A stretch of 64,000 bases of DNA from the NCBI RefSeq assembly GCF_014636775.1, contig NZ_BMEQ01000011.1, positions 49,548 through 113,547 on the forward strand. Direction: 5' to 3'. Under the pieces are notes generated by a model, which did no database searches, had not been told where the DNA came from, and was given only the letters and a program-made list of their open reading frames with translations. Made by a program: the position numbers and the translations under genes. This DNA is from Kocuria dechangensis. Its GTDB lineage: Bacteria > Actinomycetota > Actinomycetes > Actinomycetales > Micrococcaceae. Of this stretch, positions 41,744-51,457 are shown one piece after another (within the stretch, counting starts at the first letter, position 1; each line of letters starts with the position of its first letter).

Positions 41744-43489
41744 TCAGCCGGAGGCGCGGTGGACGAGCTCGAGCACGTCGGGGGCGACGTCCCGGGCCGC
41801 GGCGGCGGCGGCGTCGTCGGCGGTGGCGGCCGCGGCGTCCTCGGCCGCGCAGCGCTCCCGGTAGGCGCGGACCTCGGCGGCTCGCCGCCGCTCGTCCCAG
41901 CCGAGGGCCTCGGCGGCGAGGTCCGCGATCTCCTCGACGGCATCGAGCCCGTGCCGGGGCTGCTCCCACGTGAGGCGGGTGCGGGTGTCGAAGAGGTCCT
42001 CGAGGTGCAGGGCTCCCTCGTGGGTGCAGCCGTGGACGATCTCGGCCCGCAGGTACGGCGCGGCCCCGGCGAGCGGGCGGGCGAGGTCGGGGCGCTCCTC
42101 GACGAGCTCGACGATCTCGGAGATCGCGGAGCCGTAGCGGCCGAGCAGGTGCTGGACCTGCTCCTCGTCCCAGCCGTGGGGGGCCCCGAGGGCGGCGGCC
42201 TGCCGGTGGAGGGCGAGGTAGCCGTCCGCGCCGAGCAGGGGGGTGCGGTCGGTCACCGACGGCACCTGCGCGGCGCGCTCCTCGCCCAGGGCCAGGTCGA
42301 CCGCGTCCTCGGCCATCACCCGGTAGGTGGTCAGCTTGCCGCCGGCGATGGAGATCAGCCCCGGAGCGATCTCGGTGACCGTGTGCTCGCGGGAGATCCT
42401 GGTGGACTGGGCCTCCCCGCCCTTCTTGGTGCCCGGCTGGAGCAGGGGGCGCAGGCCGGCGTAGACGCCGATGACGTCGTCGCGGGTCAGCGGCCGGTCG
42501 AGGACCACGTTGGCGTGGTCGATGACGTAGTCGATGTCCTCGCCGGAGGCGACCGGGTCCTCGAGGCCCTGCTCGTAGGGGGTGTCGGTGGTGCCGATGA
42601 GCCAGTACCGCTCCCAGGGGATGACGAACAGCACGGACTTCTCGGTCTGCAGGATCAGCCCGATCTCGCCGCGGATCCGCTCGCGCGGGACGACGATGTG
42701 GATGCCCTTGGAGGCGAGCACGCGCAGCCCGCCCTCGGCGTGGGCCAGGTCCTGGGTCCGCTCGGTCCACACGCCGGTCGCCGCGATGACCGTCCGCGCG
42801 CGCACCGTGCGCTCCTGGCCCGTCTCCTGGTCGCGCAGGGTCGCGCCGACCACCCGTCCGCTCTCGTCCTTCGGGAAGGCGACGGCCTTCGTGCGGTTCG
42901 CGGCGAGCGCCCCGAAGCGCACGGCGGTGCGGACGATGGTGAGGACCAGGCGGGCGTCGTCCACGCGGCCGTCCCAGTACTGGACGGCGCCGACCATCGA
43001 GCCGGGCCGGACGTCGGGGAAGGCGCGCCGGATGCCCTTGAGGCCGTAGTGGCGCTGGTAGGGCAGGGTCGCCACCTTGGCGCCGACGTGGGCCATGGCG
43101 TCGTAGAGGCCGATGCCGGCGGCCACGTAGGGGCGCTCCCAGAGGCGGTGGGTGAGCGGGTAGAGGAAGGGGACCGGGCGGACCAGGTGCGGGGCGAGGA
43201 AGTCGAGGAGCAGCTCGCGCTCCCGGAGGGCCTCGGAGACCAGCTTGAAGTCGAGCTGCTGGAGGTAGCGCAGACCGCCGTGGACCAGCTTGCTGGACCA
43301 CTGCGACGTGCCGCCGGCCCAGTCCTGGGCCTCGACGATGCCGGTGCGCAGGCCGCGGGTGACGGCGTCCAGGGCGATGCCGGCTCCGGTGATGCCCCCG
43401 CCGACGACGAGGACGTCGAGCTCGGGCCCGTCGCTCATCTCGGCGAGCGCACGGTCCCGGTCGGTGGCGGAGAGGGTGGGGAGGGACAT
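41744..43489 (-). CDS. glpD: aerobic glycerol-3-phosphate dehydrogenase
   Basis: FAD-dependent oxidation of glycerol 3-phosphate to DHAP at the membrane (581 aa). The FAD Rossmann motif is LVVGGGITGAGIALDAVTRG near residue 30. WAGGTSQWSSKLVHGGLRYL, VIAATGVWTE, and SIAGGKLTTYRVMAEDAVD follow. ATG 43489 (MSLPTLSA) is chosen over a longer reading that extends into the divergent promoter region. An Ala/Asp-rich linker precedes the last 15 residues. First gene of glpD-glpF-glpK. Confidence 0.96.
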   Translation of the reverse strand: MSLPTLSATDRDRALAEMSDGPELDVLVVGGGITGAGIALDAVTRGLRTGIVEAQDWAGGTSQWSSKLVHGGLRYLQQLDFKLVSEALRERELLLDFLAPHLVRPVPFLYPLTHRLWERPYVAAGIGLYDAMAHVGAKVATLPYQRHYGLKGIRRAFPDVRPGSMVGAVQYWDGRVDDARLVLTIVRTAVRFGALAANRTKAVAFPKDESGRVVGATLRDQETGQERTVRARTVIAATGVWTERTQDLAHAEGGLRVLASKGIHIVVPRERIRGEIGLILQTEKSVLFVIPWERYWLIGTTDTPYEQGLEDPVASGEDIDYVIDHANVVLDRPLTRDDVIGVYAGLRPLLQPGTKKGGEAQSTRISREHTVTEIAPGLISIAGGKLTTYRVMAEDAVDLALGEERAAQVPSVTDRTPLLGADGYLALHRQAAALGAPHGWDEEQVQHLLGRYGSAISEIVELVEERPDLARPLAGAAPYLRAEIVHGCTHEGALHLEDLFDTRTRLTWEQPRHGLDAVEEIADLAAEALGWDERRRAAEVRAYRERCAAEDAAAATADDAAAAAARDVAPDVLELVHRASG

Positions 43490-43611
43490 GGTGTCGTGCT
43501 CCTGTGGTCGGCCGGGGCGGGTGGCCCCGGGTGTGCTGTGCCTCACACTCTTCTCCCGATTGCACCTATGCTCAACCTGGATGAACAGACGTGCAGAAGG
43601 AGGGGTTGCAG
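43490..43611. promoter_or_regulatory. divergent control region between glpD and its putative regulator
   Basis: 122-bp spacer. The half near the regulator is AT-richer and holds several TGNNCA-like half-sites (TGCACC at 43561, TGCTCA at 43569, TGAACA at 43582) and a TATGCT that could be a -10 for the regulator. It is a natural place for an operator shared by both directions. No site is strong enough to define the exact operator. Confidence 0.35.
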
Positions 43612-44568
43612 GTGCACGGAGATGCCGAGCTGCACCACGCGGCGGAGCTGTACTGGGTGCAGGGCATGACGATGGAGGCGGTGGCCGACCGGTTCGGGGT
43701 CTCGCGCCCCACGGTGTCGCGGATGCTGCAGGCCGCCCGGGACCGGGGGATCGTGCGGATCACGCTCTCCGCTCCCCCTGCGGCGGGCCACGAGGTGTCC
43801 CGGCGGCTGCGGGAGGTGTTCGGGGTCACCGCGCACGTGGCCGGGACCGCGCGCGCCGCCACGGAGCCGCAGCGGCTGGAGTCGGTGGCCCGGTCCGCCG
43901 CGGCGCTGCTCGCGGACTGGTTCGGGGACGGGACGACGCTGGCCGTCGCCTGGGGGACGACGACGTCGGCCGTGGCGGCGCACCTGCAGCCGAAGCCGAC
44001 GCGGGACGCCGTCGTGGTGCAGATGAACGGGGCGGTGAGCGCGCGCTCGCCGCTGACGGCGCAGTCGCCGGCTCTGCTGGGGCAGATGTCCTCGGCCTTC
44101 GGGGCGTCGCTGCTGCCGTTCCCCACCCCGGCGTTCTTCGACGACGAGCGCACCCGCACCCTGATGTGGCAGGAGTCGACCGTCCGGCGGGTGCTGGCGG
44201 TGCGCAACGCCGCGGACCTCGCCGTGTTCAGCGTGGGGGCGTTCCGCGGGCCGATGATCTCCCAGGTCTACAGCGGCGACTACCTCGACGAGGACGCCCT
44301 GCGGGAGCTCGCGGCCCACCGGGTGGTGGGCGACGTGTGCACGGTGTTCCTGCGGGAGGACGGCACCTACGCGGACATCGGCCTCAACCGCCGCGCCACC
44401 GGGCCCACGCCGCTGGAGCTGCGCCGGATCCCCCGGCGGCTGTGCGTGGTCTCCGGGGACCACAAGGTGCCGGGGGTGATCGGGGCGCTGCGGGCCGGGG
44501 TGGTGACGGACCTCGTCATCGACGAGCGCACGGCCGACGCCGTGCTGCGCCGGCTCTCCGGGCGGTGA
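43612..44568 (+). CDS. SorC/DeoR-type sugar-binding transcriptional regulator, putative glp regulator
   Basis: Repressor or activator of 318 aa. The N-terminal helix-turn-helix is YWVQGMTMEAVADRFGVSRP followed by TVSRMLQAARDRGIV. The rest is a phosphosugar-isomerase-like effector domain (LAVAWGTTTSAVAAHL, VQMNGAVSARS, AVFSVGAFRG, VCTVFLREDG, VVSGDHKVPGVIGALRAGVV). GTG 43612 has AAGGAGG 8 nt upstream, so it is preferred over the GTG seven codons earlier. It is divergent from glpD-glpF-glpK, so a role in sensing glycerol or a phosphorylated derivative is likely (inference). Its stop lies only 4 bp from the convergent rarA stop. Confidence 0.88.
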   Translation: MHGDAELHHAAELYWVQGMTMEAVADRFGVSRPTVSRMLQAARDRGIVRITLSAPPAAGHEVSRRLREVFGVTAHVAGTARAATEPQRLESVARSAAALLADWFGDGTTLAVAWGTTTSAVAAHLQPKPTRDAVVVQMNGAVSARSPLTAQSPALLGQMSSAFGASLLPFPTPAFFDDERTRTLMWQESTVRRVLAVRNAADLAVFSVGAFRGPMISQVYSGDYLDEDALRELAAHRVVGDVCTVFLREDGTYADIGLNRRATGPTPLELRRIPRRLCVVSGDHKVPGVIGALRAGVVTDLVIDERTADAVLRRLSGR

Positions 44569-44572
44569 GCCG

Positions 44573-46093
44573 CTACCGGCCCCGGACGATGCCGCGCAGG
44601 ATGCCGAGCCGGTGGGCGATCTCCCGCTCGCGGCCGTGCTCGGTGGGCCGGTAGTAGTCCGTGCCGACGAGCTCGTCCGGCGGGTACTGCTGCGCCGCCA
44701 CCCCGTTGGGCTCGTCGTGGGAGTACACGTAGCCGCGGCCGTGGCCCAGCTGCCCGGCCCCCGGGTAGTGGGCGTCGCGCAGGTGCAGGGGCACCGGACC
44801 GGCCCGGCCGGCGCGGACGTCGGCGATCGCCTCGTTGATCGCGGTGTACGCGGCGTTGGACTTCGGCGCGGTCGCCAGGTGCGCGACGGCCTGGGCCAGG
44901 GGGATCCGGCCCTCGGGCATGCCGATGAGCTGGACGGCGTCGGCGGCGGCCACGGCCGTCTGCAGCGCGGAGGGGTCGGCCATCCCGATGTCCTCGGACG
45001 CGGAGATGATCAGCCGGCGGGCGATGAACCGCGGATCCTCCCCGGCCTCGATCATCCGTGCCAGGTAGTGCATGGCCGCGTCCACGTCGGAGCCGCGGAT
45101 CGACTTGATGAACGCGCTGACCACGTCGTAGTGCTGGTCCCCGTTCCTGTCGTAGCGCACGGCCGCCCGGTCGAGGGCCTCCTCCGCGTGCTCCCGGGTG
45201 ATGACGGGCACCCGGCGCGCCACGGCGCCGGTGTCCTCGCGGTCCCCGCCGTCCCCGTTGTCGTCGCCGTCCGCGTCGTCGCCGTCCGCGTCGTGGCCGT
45301 CGTCCAGCTCGGAGAACGCGACCCCGGCCGCCGCCTCCAGGGAGGTCAGCGCCTTCCGGGCATCGCCGCCGCACAGGTCCAGGATGTGCTCGCGCGCCTC
45401 CTCGGACAGCTCCACCTCGGCGTTGAGGCCCCGGGGGTCGACGACCGCGCGGTCCAGCAGCGCCGCGATGTCGGCGCGCTCCAGCGGCTGCAGCGTCAGC
45501 AGCAGCGAGCGCGAGAGCAGGGGCGAGATCACGGAGAAGGACGGGTTCTCGGTGGTCGCCGCCACGAGCACCACCCAGCGGTTCTCCACCCCCGGCAGCA
45601 GCGCGTCCTGCTGGGCCTTGGTGAAGCGGTGGATCTCGTCGAGGAACAGCACGGTGGTGCGCCCGTGCAGGTCCCGGTCGGTGAGCGCCTCGTCCATCAC
45701 GCGGCGCACGTCCTTGACCCCGGCGGTGATGGCCGAGAGCTCCACGAACTTCCGGGACACCCCGCGCGCGATGACGTGGGCCAGGGTCGTCTTGCCCGTC
45801 CCGGGCGGGCCCCACAGGATGATCGACGACGGTCCCGCCGGGCCCCGGTCCTGCCCCGCCAGGACCCGCAGCGGCGAGCCGGGCTTCAGGAGGTGCTGCT
45901 GGCCCACGACCTCGTCGAGGGTGCGCGGGCGCATCCGCACCGCCAGCGGGGCGCGGCTGCGGGACCGGCGGGAGCGGCCCCCGGGGCGCACGGGCGCCGC
46001 GGGGTCGTCGCGGTCGCCGTCCTGGCCGGTGCTCCGGTCGCCGTGGGCGCCGGGATCGGGGGTCTCGAGGTCGTCGAAGAGGGAGCCGGTCAC
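44573..46093 (-). CDS. rarA: replication-associated recombination protein RarA (MgsA-type AAA+ ATPase)
   Basis: Clamp-loader-like ATPase acting at stalled forks (506 aa). Walker A is [16 protein letters not shown] (near residue 95). Walker B is [11 protein letters not shown], sensor 1 AATTENPSF. The C-terminal tetramerisation region has DDLVGTDYY-like [11 protein letters not shown]. Two features are unusual: a 50-residue Arg/Asp-rich N-terminal extension and a highly acidic insertion of about 30 residues (around 265-295) with a DADGDD repeat. GTG 46093 has GGAGG upstream. Confidence 0.94.
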   Translation of the reverse strand: MTGSLFDDLETPDPGAHGDRSTGQDGDRDDPAAPVRPGGRSRRSRSRAPLAVRMRPRTLDEVVGQQHLLKPGSPLRVLAGQDRGPAGPSSIILWGPPGTGKTTLAHVIARGVSRKFVELSAITAGVKDVRRVMDEALTDRDLHGRTTVLFLDEIHRFTKAQQDALLPGVENRWVVLVAATTENPSFSVISPLLSRSLLLTLQPLERADIAALLDRAVVDPRGLNAEVELSEEAREHILDLCGGDARKALTSLEAAAGVAFSELDDGHDADGDDADGDDNGDGGDREDTGAVARRVPVITREHAEEALDRAAVRYDRNGDQHYDVVSAFIKSIRGSDVDAAMHYLARMIEAGEDPRFIARRLIISASEDIGMADPSALQTAVAAADAVQLIGMPEGRIPLAQAVAHLATAPKSNAAYTAINEAIADVRAGRAGPVPLHLRDAHYPGAGQLGHGRGYVYSHDEPNGVAAQQYPPDELVGTDYYRPTEHGREREIAHRLGILRGIVRGR

Positions 46094-46102
46094 CCCTCCA
46101 GG

Positions 46103-47374
46103 CTAGCGACTGTCCTGCGGCGGCCGGCCGCCCCCCGGTCTCACCGGTGCCCCCCCGGTCACGGAGGGGCCGCCCGGCACCAGCCGGCGGGCGCCGTGCA
46201 CCGCGGCCCCGACCCCCCGCTCCAGGGGCCCCTGCCCCAGCGAGCGCCGCCAGGCCACCGCGAACAGCACCGCGGCCGCCAGCTGGATCGAGAACCACAG
46301 GTAGGGGTGGTCGTAGTGGACCTCGAGGGACAGCGCCACCAGGTGCGCGGTGTACAGGCTCAGGGTCATCCCGCCCATCGCCGCCAACGGCAGCAGCCAC
46401 CCCCCGGCACCGCGGGAGACCAGCAGGAAGAAGCCCAGCACCGCCAGGCCCACCCCCAGGCTCGCCGCGATGGCGAACGGGGTGTTGGAGTGCGGGGTGT
46501 CGATCACCAGCCACCACGCCGTGGAGCCGGCCGGCTGGTCCGGCCCCCAGAGCAGGGCCTCCGCCAGTCCCTCCTCGTCCACCCCGGGGCTGTCCAGCAG
46601 CTGCTGGTAGCCGCCGGCGACGTGGAGCAGGACGTAGGAGCCCGCCCGGGCCAGGAGCGTCGTCCCCAGGCCCACCACCAGCAGCCGGAGCTGGACCTCC
46701 CTCCGGCGCAGGTCCAGCCGGCCCACGCCGAGTCCGACGAGCAGGTAGGTCGCGTAGGTCAGGCCCGGATAGGTGCCTGTCAGCACCAGCTGCGCGAGCG
46801 TGGCCCCCGGCTCCGCCAGCAGGTCCGTGACCGTGGGGTTCCCGGAGACGAACTCGGGCAGCGACTCCCCCGCCCCCCAGATGAGCACGGGGGCGCCGAG
46901 GCCGAAGCCGGCCGCCGCGGCGAACAGCGCCCCGGCCCCCAGCCCCAGGAACGGCAGGGCGAGCAGGAAGAAGACCCCGTAGTAGATCAGGATGTTGTCC
47001 GCCGGGGCGTCCTCCGGCATGAGGTAGCCGATGCCCAGGCCCACCAGGGCGATCAGCAGCGCGCGCACCGTCAGTCCCACCCGGTCGCGGGTCAGGTCCC
47101 GCCCCTCGTGCGGGTGCCGGCCGCCGGTGGTCAGGCCCAGCCCGACCCCGGCCAGCAGGGCGAACAGCGCCGCGGAGTCCCCGGAGAACAGGATGTAGGA
47201 CCAGGTCGGCTCGTCGTCCGCGTAGTCCCAGGACGGCAGGATGTGGACGGACATCAGCCCGATCAGGGCCAGTCCGCGGGCCGCGTCGACGCCTGTCAGC
47301 CGTCGTCCCCGCCCGACGGGAGCGCTCCCGGCCCCCGCGCGGGAGGGCTCCTCCGTCCGTGCGGACCGTCCCAT
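46103..47374 (-). CDS. DUF418/HGSNAT_cat-like multi-pass membrane protein
   Basis: Integral membrane protein of 423 aa with about ten hydrophobic segments. It begins after a charged tail with RLTGVDAARGLALIGLMSVH, the typical start of the DUF1624/HGSNAT_cat acyltransferase-like group. It ends with MGGMTLSLYTAHLVALSLEV, typical of DUF418. Such proteins may transfer acetyl groups onto envelope glycans, but this is unproven. ATG 47374 is used; a GTG about ten codons upstream is possible. It lies 9 nt upstream of rarA and 119 nt downstream of dtd. Confidence 0.8.
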   Translation of the reverse strand: MGRSARTEEPSRAGAGSAPVGRGRRLTGVDAARGLALIGLMSVHILPSWDYADDEPTWSYILFSGDSAALFALLAGVGLGLTTGGRHPHEGRDLTRDRVGLTVRALLIALVGLGIGYLMPEDAPADNILIYYGVFFLLALPFLGLGAGALFAAAAGFGLGAPVLIWGAGESLPEFVSGNPTVTDLLAEPGATLAQLVLTGTYPGLTYATYLLVGLGVGRLDLRRREVQLRLLVVGLGTTLLARAGSYVLLHVAGGYQQLLDSPGVDEEGLAEALLWGPDQPAGSTAWWLVIDTPHSNTPFAIAASLGVGLAVLGFFLLVSRGAGGWLLPLAAMGGMTLSLYTAHLVALSLEVHYDHPYLWFSIQLAAAVLFAVAWRRSLGQGPLERGVGAAVHGARRLVPGGPSVTGGAPVRPGGGRPPQDSR

Positions 47375-47493
47375 GGCTTCCCCCGTCGCCCGGGCCACCT
47401 CCCGGACCACGAGGTCCCGGCCGGTGGCCGTGCCCGGAGCACCGGTGCACCGGCGCCCCTCGCGCCCAGGGTGCCAGCCGGACGCTGAGAGTT

Positions 47494-47949
47494 TCATGAG
47501 GACCGCCGGGGCCGCTCCAGCTCCGCGCTGTCCAGGATCACGGTGAAGGGCCCGTCGTTGACGAGCTCCACCTGCATCTCGGCCCCGAACCGGCCGGTCT
47601 CCACGCGGGCGCCCAGGTCCCGCAGCGCCTGCACGTAGGCGTCGAACAGCGGCTCGGAGACGGGACCGGGAGCGGCCGCGGACCACGACGGGCGCCGGCC
47701 CCTCCGGGCGTCGCCGTAGAGGGTGAACTGGCTGACCGCCAGGACCGGGGCGGCGAGGTCGGCGCACGAGCGCTCGCCCGCCAGCAGCCGCAGGGTCCAG
47801 GTCTTCTCGGCCAGCCTCGCGGCGACGGCGGCGTCGTCGTCGTGGGTCACGCCCACCAGGGCCACGAGGCCCGGCCCGTCGAAGGCCCCCACCGTCTCGC
47901 CGCCGACGCTCACGGCGGCCCGGGTCACTCTCTGCAGAACGATGCGCAT
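47494..47949 (-). CDS. dtd: D-aminoacyl-tRNA deacylase
   Basis: Removes D-amino acids from mischarged tRNA (151 aa). It starts [20 protein letters not shown], with the active-site motifs VSQFTLYGD and the Gly-cisPro loop [12 protein letters not shown] 47949. The order dtd, DUF418-like and rarA on one strand suggests an operon. Confidence 0.95.
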   Translation of the reverse strand: MRIVLQRVTRAAVSVGGETVGAFDGPGLVALVGVTHDDDAAVAARLAEKTWTLRLLAGERSCADLAAPVLAVSQFTLYGDARRGRRPSWSAAAPGPVSEPLFDAYVQALRDLGARVETGRFGAEMQVELVNDGPFTVILDSAELERPRRSS

Positions 47950-48005
47950 GCGCCCCAGTCCACCACACGGCCGGCGGCGCCCGGGACCGCCGCTAGTCCC
48001 GTCCC

Positions 48006-48605
48006 ATGGACGACACGCGCGGCGCGGCACGGCTCAGCACCCTGGTGGCCGAGGCGTTCGCGCCGGCCCCGCTCGTGCTCTCCCTGCTGGTGCTCGCCGG
48101 CTGGTCCGGGGCCGGGTGGCCGGGCGCGCTGTGGGGGCTCGGCACGGCGCTGGTCGTGGCCTCCCTGCCGATGCTGGTGCTGCGCGTGCTGGCCCGGCGC
48201 GGGCTCGTGGACGGGCACTTCGTGCGGACCCGGGCGCAGCGGCTGCCGGTCTACGCCGCCACGGGGGCGCTGACCGCGCTCGTGGGGGGGGCGCAGGTGG
48301 CGCTCGGGGCGCCGCCCGTCGTGCCGCTGACCACGGCGTTCGTGCTGGGGGGCATCCTCGTGCTGCTGGTGGTGACCCTGCGGTGGAAGGTCTCGGCCCA
48401 CGTGGCGATGGCCGCATGCTGGGCCGTGGCGATCGGCGTCCTCGTGGTGCCGTGGGCCGCCGCGCCGGCCACGGCGGTGCCGCTGGCCGTGGCCGTGTCC
48501 CGGGTGCGCACCGGCGACCACACCCCGGCCCAGGCGGTGGCCGGGGCCCTCATCGGGCTCCTGATCGGCCTGGGCTACGCCGCGGCGGCGGACCGGGTGC
48601 TCTGA
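48006..48605 (+). CDS. PAP2-superfamily-like membrane protein
   Basis: Membrane protein of 199 aa with about six hydrophobic segments. The PAP2 phosphatase signature is partly recognisable: [11 protein letters not shown] (motif 1 region), KVSAHVAMA in place of PSGH (motif 2) and [20 protein letters not shown] (motif 3 with Arg and His). Motif 2 keeps His but not Pro-Ser-Gly, so activity may differ from lipid phosphatases. ATG 48006 has no Shine-Dalgarno; a TAGTCC about 9 nt upstream could support a leaderless transcript. It is divergent from dtd. Confidence 0.72.
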   Translation: MDDTRGAARLSTLVAEAFAPAPLVLSLLVLAGWSGAGWPGALWGLGTALVVASLPMLVLRVLARRGLVDGHFVRTRAQRLPVYAATGALTALVGGAQVALGAPPVVPLTTAFVLGGILVLLVVTLRWKVSAHVAMAACWAVAIGVLVVPWAAAPATAVPLAVAVSRVRTGDHTPAQAVAGALIGLLIGLGYAAAADRVL

Positions 48606-48615
48606 GCGCAGCCGC

Positions 48616-49260
48616 TCAGGGCAGGACGGAGAACCCGGCGGGGAGGGGCCGGCGCCCGGTGAGGGCCAGCAGGACGTCGGGGACGCGCCCGCTCTCATGG
48701 GCGATCTCCATCGCCGTCCGGGTCGCGTCCGCCAGGACGTGGTCGGGCGGGCGGATCTCCAGTCCGCAGGCGGAGCACAGGTCGAGCCCGTGCACGGCGA
48801 GCTCGAACGTGCGGGTGGGGAGGTAGGCGTTGAGCCGCATGCCGCCCACGACGGTGCGGATGACGGGGTCCTCCGGCACGGGGAAGCGCGCCAGGGCGGC
48901 CCGTGCCCGCTCGAGGGCCGTGCGCACGGCCGCCGCGGGGTCGTCGCCGAGGTCCTGGCCGGCGGCGACGCCCCGGGCCTCGACCTCCTGCGGGGTGGTC
49001 GCCCGCGCGGACAGCGCGTAGTACTGGCCCGGGCTGGTGCACACCTCCTGCGCCTCGGGCTCGTCGAGGTAGCGGGTGAGGGTGGTCAGGGCGCGGTTGG
49101 TGTGGCCGACGAGGGACCGGACGTCCCAGGCGCCCAGGGCCGGGGTGGCCCACTGGTCGGGCGCGATGTCGGCGACGAGCTCGGCGAAGCAGGCCCCGGC
49201 GTTCTCGAAGGCCGTGCGGGTCAGGGCGGGGTCTCGGTCGGTGGCAGGGTGACGGGTCAT
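48616..49260 (-). CDS. DinB/MDMPI-type putative metal-binding, thiol-dependent protein
   Basis: Protein of 214 aa. It resembles the actinobacterial TIGR03083/TIGR03086-like group related to mycothiol-dependent maleylpyruvate isomerase N-terminal domains. Key parts are DQWATPALGAWDVRSLVGH (His), TNRALTTLTRYL and FELAVHGLDLCSACGL (second His), consistent with a four-helix metal site. ATG 49260 is chosen. The substrate is unknown. It stands alone between a PAP2-like gene and aspS. Confidence 0.75.
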   Translation of the reverse strand: MTRHPATDRDPALTRTAFENAGACFAELVADIAPDQWATPALGAWDVRSLVGHTNRALTTLTRYLDEPEAQEVCTSPGQYYALSARATTPQEVEARGVAAGQDLGDDPAAAVRTALERARAALARFPVPEDPVIRTVVGGMRLNAYLPTRTFELAVHGLDLCSACGLEIRPPDHVLADATRTAMEIAHESGRVPDVLLALTGRRPLPAGFSVLP

Positions 49261-49439
49261 GGGGGCCCCCTCGGTGGCGGTGCCGTCGGGACGACGGCCG
49301 TCCGCGCCCCATGATGGACGACATCGACCGCCCGCGCACCCCTCACGCCCCGATCCGGGGGTGCGGGCCGTCACGGACGGTCATCTGCCCCGGCCGGGGC
49401 TCCGGCGGCGGCCCTCCCTTCCTCCCGAGGACGACGGGA

Positions 49440-49468
49440 CCGGGACCGTCGCGGTGCGTCGGTCCCGG
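49440..49468 (-). terminator. terminator of aspS
   Basis: 9-bp perfect stem CCGGGACCG/CGGTCCCGG (49440-49448 with 49460-49468), 11-nt loop, 20 nt downstream of the aspS stop. The rest of the 228-bp gap up to 49261 shows no gene. Confidence 0.65.
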
Positions 49469-49488
49469 CCGCGGGGTTGCTCTGCCGG

Positions 49489-51303
49489 CTACTTCGCGGC
49501 GGCCTCCACCGGCTCGCCCTGGGCGCCCTCGACCTGCTTGACCTTGGGCTCCGGCTTGGCGTCCACGCCGGCCTCCTTGCGCTGCTGCGGCGTGATGGGC
49601 GCCGGGGCCGCGGTCAGCGGGTCGAAGCCGTTGCCGGTCTTCGGGAACGCGATGACCTCGCGGATCGAGTCCGCGCCGGCCAGCAGCGCGACCACGCGGT
49701 CCCAGCCGAAGGCGATGCCGCCGTGCGGGGGCGCGCCGTACTTGAACCCCTCGAGCAGGAAGCCGAACTTCTCGTCCGCCTCCTGCTCGCCGATGCCCAT
49801 GACCTCGAAGACCCGCCTCTGCACGTCCTGCTGGTGGATGCGGATGGACCCGCCGCCGATCTCGTGGCCGTTGCACACGATGTCGTAGGCGTAGGCGAGC
49901 GCGGACTCGGGGTCCTGGTCGAAGGTGTCCAGGAACTCGGGCTTGGGCGAGGTGAACGCGTGGTGCACGGCGGTCCAGGCGCCGGCGCCCACGGCGACGT
50001 CGCCGGAGTCGACGGCGTCGGAGGCCGGCTCGAACATGGGCGCGTCCACGACCCACACGAACGCCCAGGCGTCCTCGTCGATCAGGCCGGTGCGGTGGCC
50101 GATCTCCCCGCGGGCGGCGCCGAGCAGGGCGCGGGAGGCCTTGCGCTCGCCGGCGGCGAAGAAGATGCAGTCGCCGGGCTGCGCGCCGGTGGCCGCGGCC
50201 AGGCCCTCGCGCTCGGCCTCGGTGAGGTTCTTGGCCACGGGGCCGCCCAGGGTGCCGTCCTCGCCGACCAGGACGTAGGCCAGGCCCTTGGCCCCGCGCT
50301 GCTTGGCCCACTCCTGCCAGGCGTCGAGGGTGCGGCGCGGCTGGGAGGCCCCGCCGGGCATGACCACGGCGCCCACGTAGGGGGCCTTGAACACGCGGAA
50401 CGTCGTGTCCTGGAAGTACTCGGTGAGCTCGGTGAGCTCCAGGCCGAAGCGCAGGTCCGGCTTGTCGGAGCCGTACCGGGCCATGGCCTCGGCGTAGGTC
50501 ATGCGCCGGATCGGGGTGGGGATCTCCACGCCGATGAGCCTCCACAGGGCGGCGACGATGCGCTCGCCCAGGGCGATGACGTCGTCCTGCTCCACGAAGG
50601 AGGCCTCGATGTCGAGCTGGGTGAACTCCGGCTGGCGGTCGGCGCGGAAGTCCTCGTCGCGGTAGCAGCGGGCGATCTGGAAGTACCTCTCGACGCCGCC
50701 GACCTGCAGCAGCTGCTTGAACAGCTGCGGGGACTGCGGCAGGGCGTACCAGGAGCCCGGGACCAGGCGGGCGGGGACCAGGAAGTCGCGGGCTCCCTCG
50801 GGGGTGGAGCGGGTCAGCGTGGGGGTCTCAACCTCGAGGTAGTCGTCGCCGTGCAGCAGCTCGCGGGCCACCCGGTTGGCCTCGGAGCGCAGCCGCAGGA
50901 TGCGGGCCGGCTCGGGGCGGCGCAGGTCCAGATAGCGGTGGCGCAGGCGGGTCTCCTCGCCGACCTCCACGTGCTCGTCGATCTGGAAGGGCAGCGGGGC
51001 GGCCGTGTTGAGCACGGTCACGGTCCGGGCCATGACCTCGACCTCGCCGGTGGCCAGGGCCGGGTTCTCGTTGCCCTCCGGCCGGCGCTCCACGGTGCCG
51101 GTGACCTGCAGGACGAACTCGTTGCGCAGGTGGTGGAAGTCCGCCTCGTCGCGCACCACGATCTGGGCGATCCCGGACGCGTCGCGCAGGTCCAGGAAGG
51201 CCACGCCTCCGTGGTCGCGGCGCCGGCCGACCCAGCCGGCCAGCGTGACGGTCTCTCCGATGTGCTCGGCGCGCAGTCCGCCGAGGTTGTGTGTGCGCAG
51301 CAC
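49489..51303 (-). CDS. aspS: aspartyl-tRNA synthetase
   Basis: Class II synthetase (604 aa). It has the N-terminal anticodon-binding OB domain ([19 protein letters not shown]), motif 2 with [20 protein letters not shown] and motif 3 with [16 protein letters not shown] bacterial GAD insertion lies between. GTG 51303. Whether it also charges tRNA-Asn cannot be decided by eye. The Lys/Glu-rich C-terminal 30 residues are an extension. Confidence 0.98.
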   Translation of the reverse strand: MLRTHNLGGLRAEHIGETVTLAGWVGRRRDHGGVAFLDLRDASGIAQIVVRDEADFHHLRNEFVLQVTGTVERRPEGNENPALATGEVEVMARTVTVLNTAAPLPFQIDEHVEVGEETRLRHRYLDLRRPEPARILRLRSEANRVARELLHGDDYLEVETPTLTRSTPEGARDFLVPARLVPGSWYALPQSPQLFKQLLQVGGVERYFQIARCYRDEDFRADRQPEFTQLDIEASFVEQDDVIALGERIVAALWRLIGVEIPTPIRRMTYAEAMARYGSDKPDLRFGLELTELTEYFQDTTFRVFKAPYVGAVVMPGGASQPRRTLDAWQEWAKQRGAKGLAYVLVGEDGTLGGPVAKNLTEAEREGLAAATGAQPGDCIFFAAGERKASRALLGAARGEIGHRTGLIDEDAWAFVWVVDAPMFEPASDAVDSGDVAVGAGAWTAVHHAFTSPKPEFLDTFDQDPESALAYAYDIVCNGHEIGGGSIRIHQQDVQRRVFEVMGIGEQEADEKFGFLLEGFKYGAPPHGGIAFGWDRVVALLAGADSIREVIAFPKTGNGFDPLTAAPAPITPQQRKEAGVDAKPEPKVKQVEGAQGEPVEAAAK

Positions 51304-51457
51304 TCAAAAACCCTTCGTTGTTCGGGAGGTTCGGACGGGGACGACACGGCGCGCGGTGTGTCCCGCGGTGTTCACCCGGGGTTTGCCCGGTGCCCCTACT
51401 CTCGTTCGGACACGAGTTTACAGCCCGCCCCTCCGGCGGCAGGACGACAGGACCACG

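Noticed and set aside
43591-43611. GTG 43591 as start of the SorC/DeoR-type regulator
   Set aside because: The AAGGAGG site lies inside those seven codons and is correctly spaced for GTG 43612.
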